This document shows positions 63,575 through 64,000 of a stretch of DNA of 64,000 bases, in pieces (position 1 is the stretch's first letter; each line of letters begins with the position of its first letter). This DNA is from Dokdonia pacifica (GTDB lineage Bacteria > Bacteroidota > Bacteroidia > Flavobacteriales > Flavobacteriaceae). Where the stretch lies: the NCBI RefSeq assembly GCF_900188275.1, contig NZ_FZNY01000007.1, forward strand, positions 248,001 to 312,000. The letters are read 5' to 3'. Under the pieces are notes generated by a model that was given only the letters and a program-made list of their open reading frames with translations, did no database searches and was not told where the DNA came from. A program made the translations under genes and the position numbers.

Positions 63575-64000
63575 ATGAATCGTAGATTTTTTATGCAAGT
63601 ATGTTTGCTATTGTTTCTAGCAACTTTCAACCCATTACATGCGCAAAATGATCCTGGAGGAGAAAACGCATTTTCACCAGAGTATCTGGATTATCATGCA
63701 AATTCAATACCTCCCACACCTAATGCAGCATCGTTTACTATCTATGGAGATACACCTGTTAATACAGCGACCGGTATCCCTCAAATCAATATCCCTCTAT
63801 TTAATCTTGTAGACGATGGCGTAAGTATTCCAATTTCACTTTCTTACCATGCTTCTGGTGTGAAAGTAGATGATTTAGCTAGTGTAGTAGGTCTTAAATG
63901 GACACTCAGCGCTGGAGGAGGAATCTTTAGAGAAGTAAAAGATAAACAAGATGAAGTAGGTTGGCTTGATCCTAATTTAAGAGGATATATTGACCCTGAC
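63575..64000 (+). CDS. RHS/YD-repeat or SpvB-type secreted protein (5' end only)
   Basis: The first 142 codons of a large gene that leaves the window. Signal peptide MNRRFFMQVCLLLFLATFNPLHAQ. Then follow YGDTPVNTATGIPQINIPLF, ISLSYHASGVKVDDLASVVGLKW and LSAGGGIFREVKD, the pattern of the N-terminal region of flavobacterial RHS-repeat proteins (TGxPxxxIPL, SLSYHASGIKVxExAsxVGxGWsLxaGGxI). Such proteins are large, secreted and often carry variable C-terminal toxin-like domains, which would lie outside this window. Confidence 0.85.
   Translation, partial: MNRRFFMQVCLLLFLATFNPLHAQNDPGGENAFSPEYLDYHANSIPPTPNAASFTIYGDTPVNTATGIPQINIPLFNLVDDGVSIPISLSYHASGVKVDDLASVVGLKWTLSAGGGIFREVKDKQDEVGWLDPNLRGYIDPD

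Noticed and set aside
1-64000. CRISPR arrays, tRNA and rRNA genes, insertion sequences, integrases
   Set aside because: I saw no regular repeat-spacer array, no cloverleaf-like tRNA, no rRNA and no transposase or integrase in the translated frames; the island call therefore rests on radC truncation, composition and palindrome absence only.

Overview
The window looks like a chromosome segment from a marine-type flavobacterium (Bacteroidota, Flavobacteriaceae; genus not determined). Evidence: low-GC DNA, SusC/SusD pairs, lipoproteins with acidic residues right after the lipobox Cys, TAnnTTTG promoter elements, and the Bacteroidota order of ribosomal genes.

Layout. 1-212 is the 5' end of carA (minus strand). 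311-1745 holds two tandem paralogous secreted proteins. 1886-18903 is one long minus-strand block: rpsL-rpsG-fusA-rpsJ, then a terminator-like hairpin, then rplC to rplQ including secY, infA, rpmJ and rpoA. rpmD and rpmJ are short and were located by reading the sequence. 19092-20789 is an Omp85-like outer-membrane protein with a TTG start. 21205-33011 holds two consecutive SusC/SusD/lipoprotein triplets with no enzymes; the two susC genes share an almost identical upstream element. 33203-44228 is ordinary core genome: rlmB, a rhomboid protease, rarA, a large VCBS/ASPIC lipoprotein, a DUF5723 protein, a YjjG-type phosphatase and a DUF7033/deacetylase-like protein. It ends in a 5'-truncated radC.

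From about 44.7 kb onward the DNA is accessory in character. It is visibly more AT-rich, contains many unknown genes, and lacks the 14-16 bp palindrome (GCTTTCGCGAAAGC core) found eight times in the first 44.7 kb. It carries small regulators (XRE, LytTR), an operon with a GTP cyclohydrolase I, a methyltransferase, a queuosine-precursor-type transporter and an unknown protein, a DnaJ-like zinc-ribbon membrane protein, a B3/4 protein with a fatty-acid desaturase, and a two-gene operon whose products share a C-terminal tag. It ends with further lipoproteins and the start of an RHS/YD-type secreted protein.

The most interesting part is 53.1-61.2 kb. Two small predicted surface lipoproteins (53407-53901 and 58128-58367) carry the same acidic motif, PKRTGDQADDHGN(P/A)EDGD. 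Each is preceded by a leader of about 220 nt whose primary sequence has diverged while a long helix, a loop-to-downstream pseudoknot and a 3' bistable element are kept by compensating changes. Immediately downstream of the second copy lie a TPR sensor histidine kinase and a LytTR response regulator. I propose this as an undescribed RNA-controlled, peptide- or lipoprotein-based signalling system; the parts are visible in the sequence, the function is inference.
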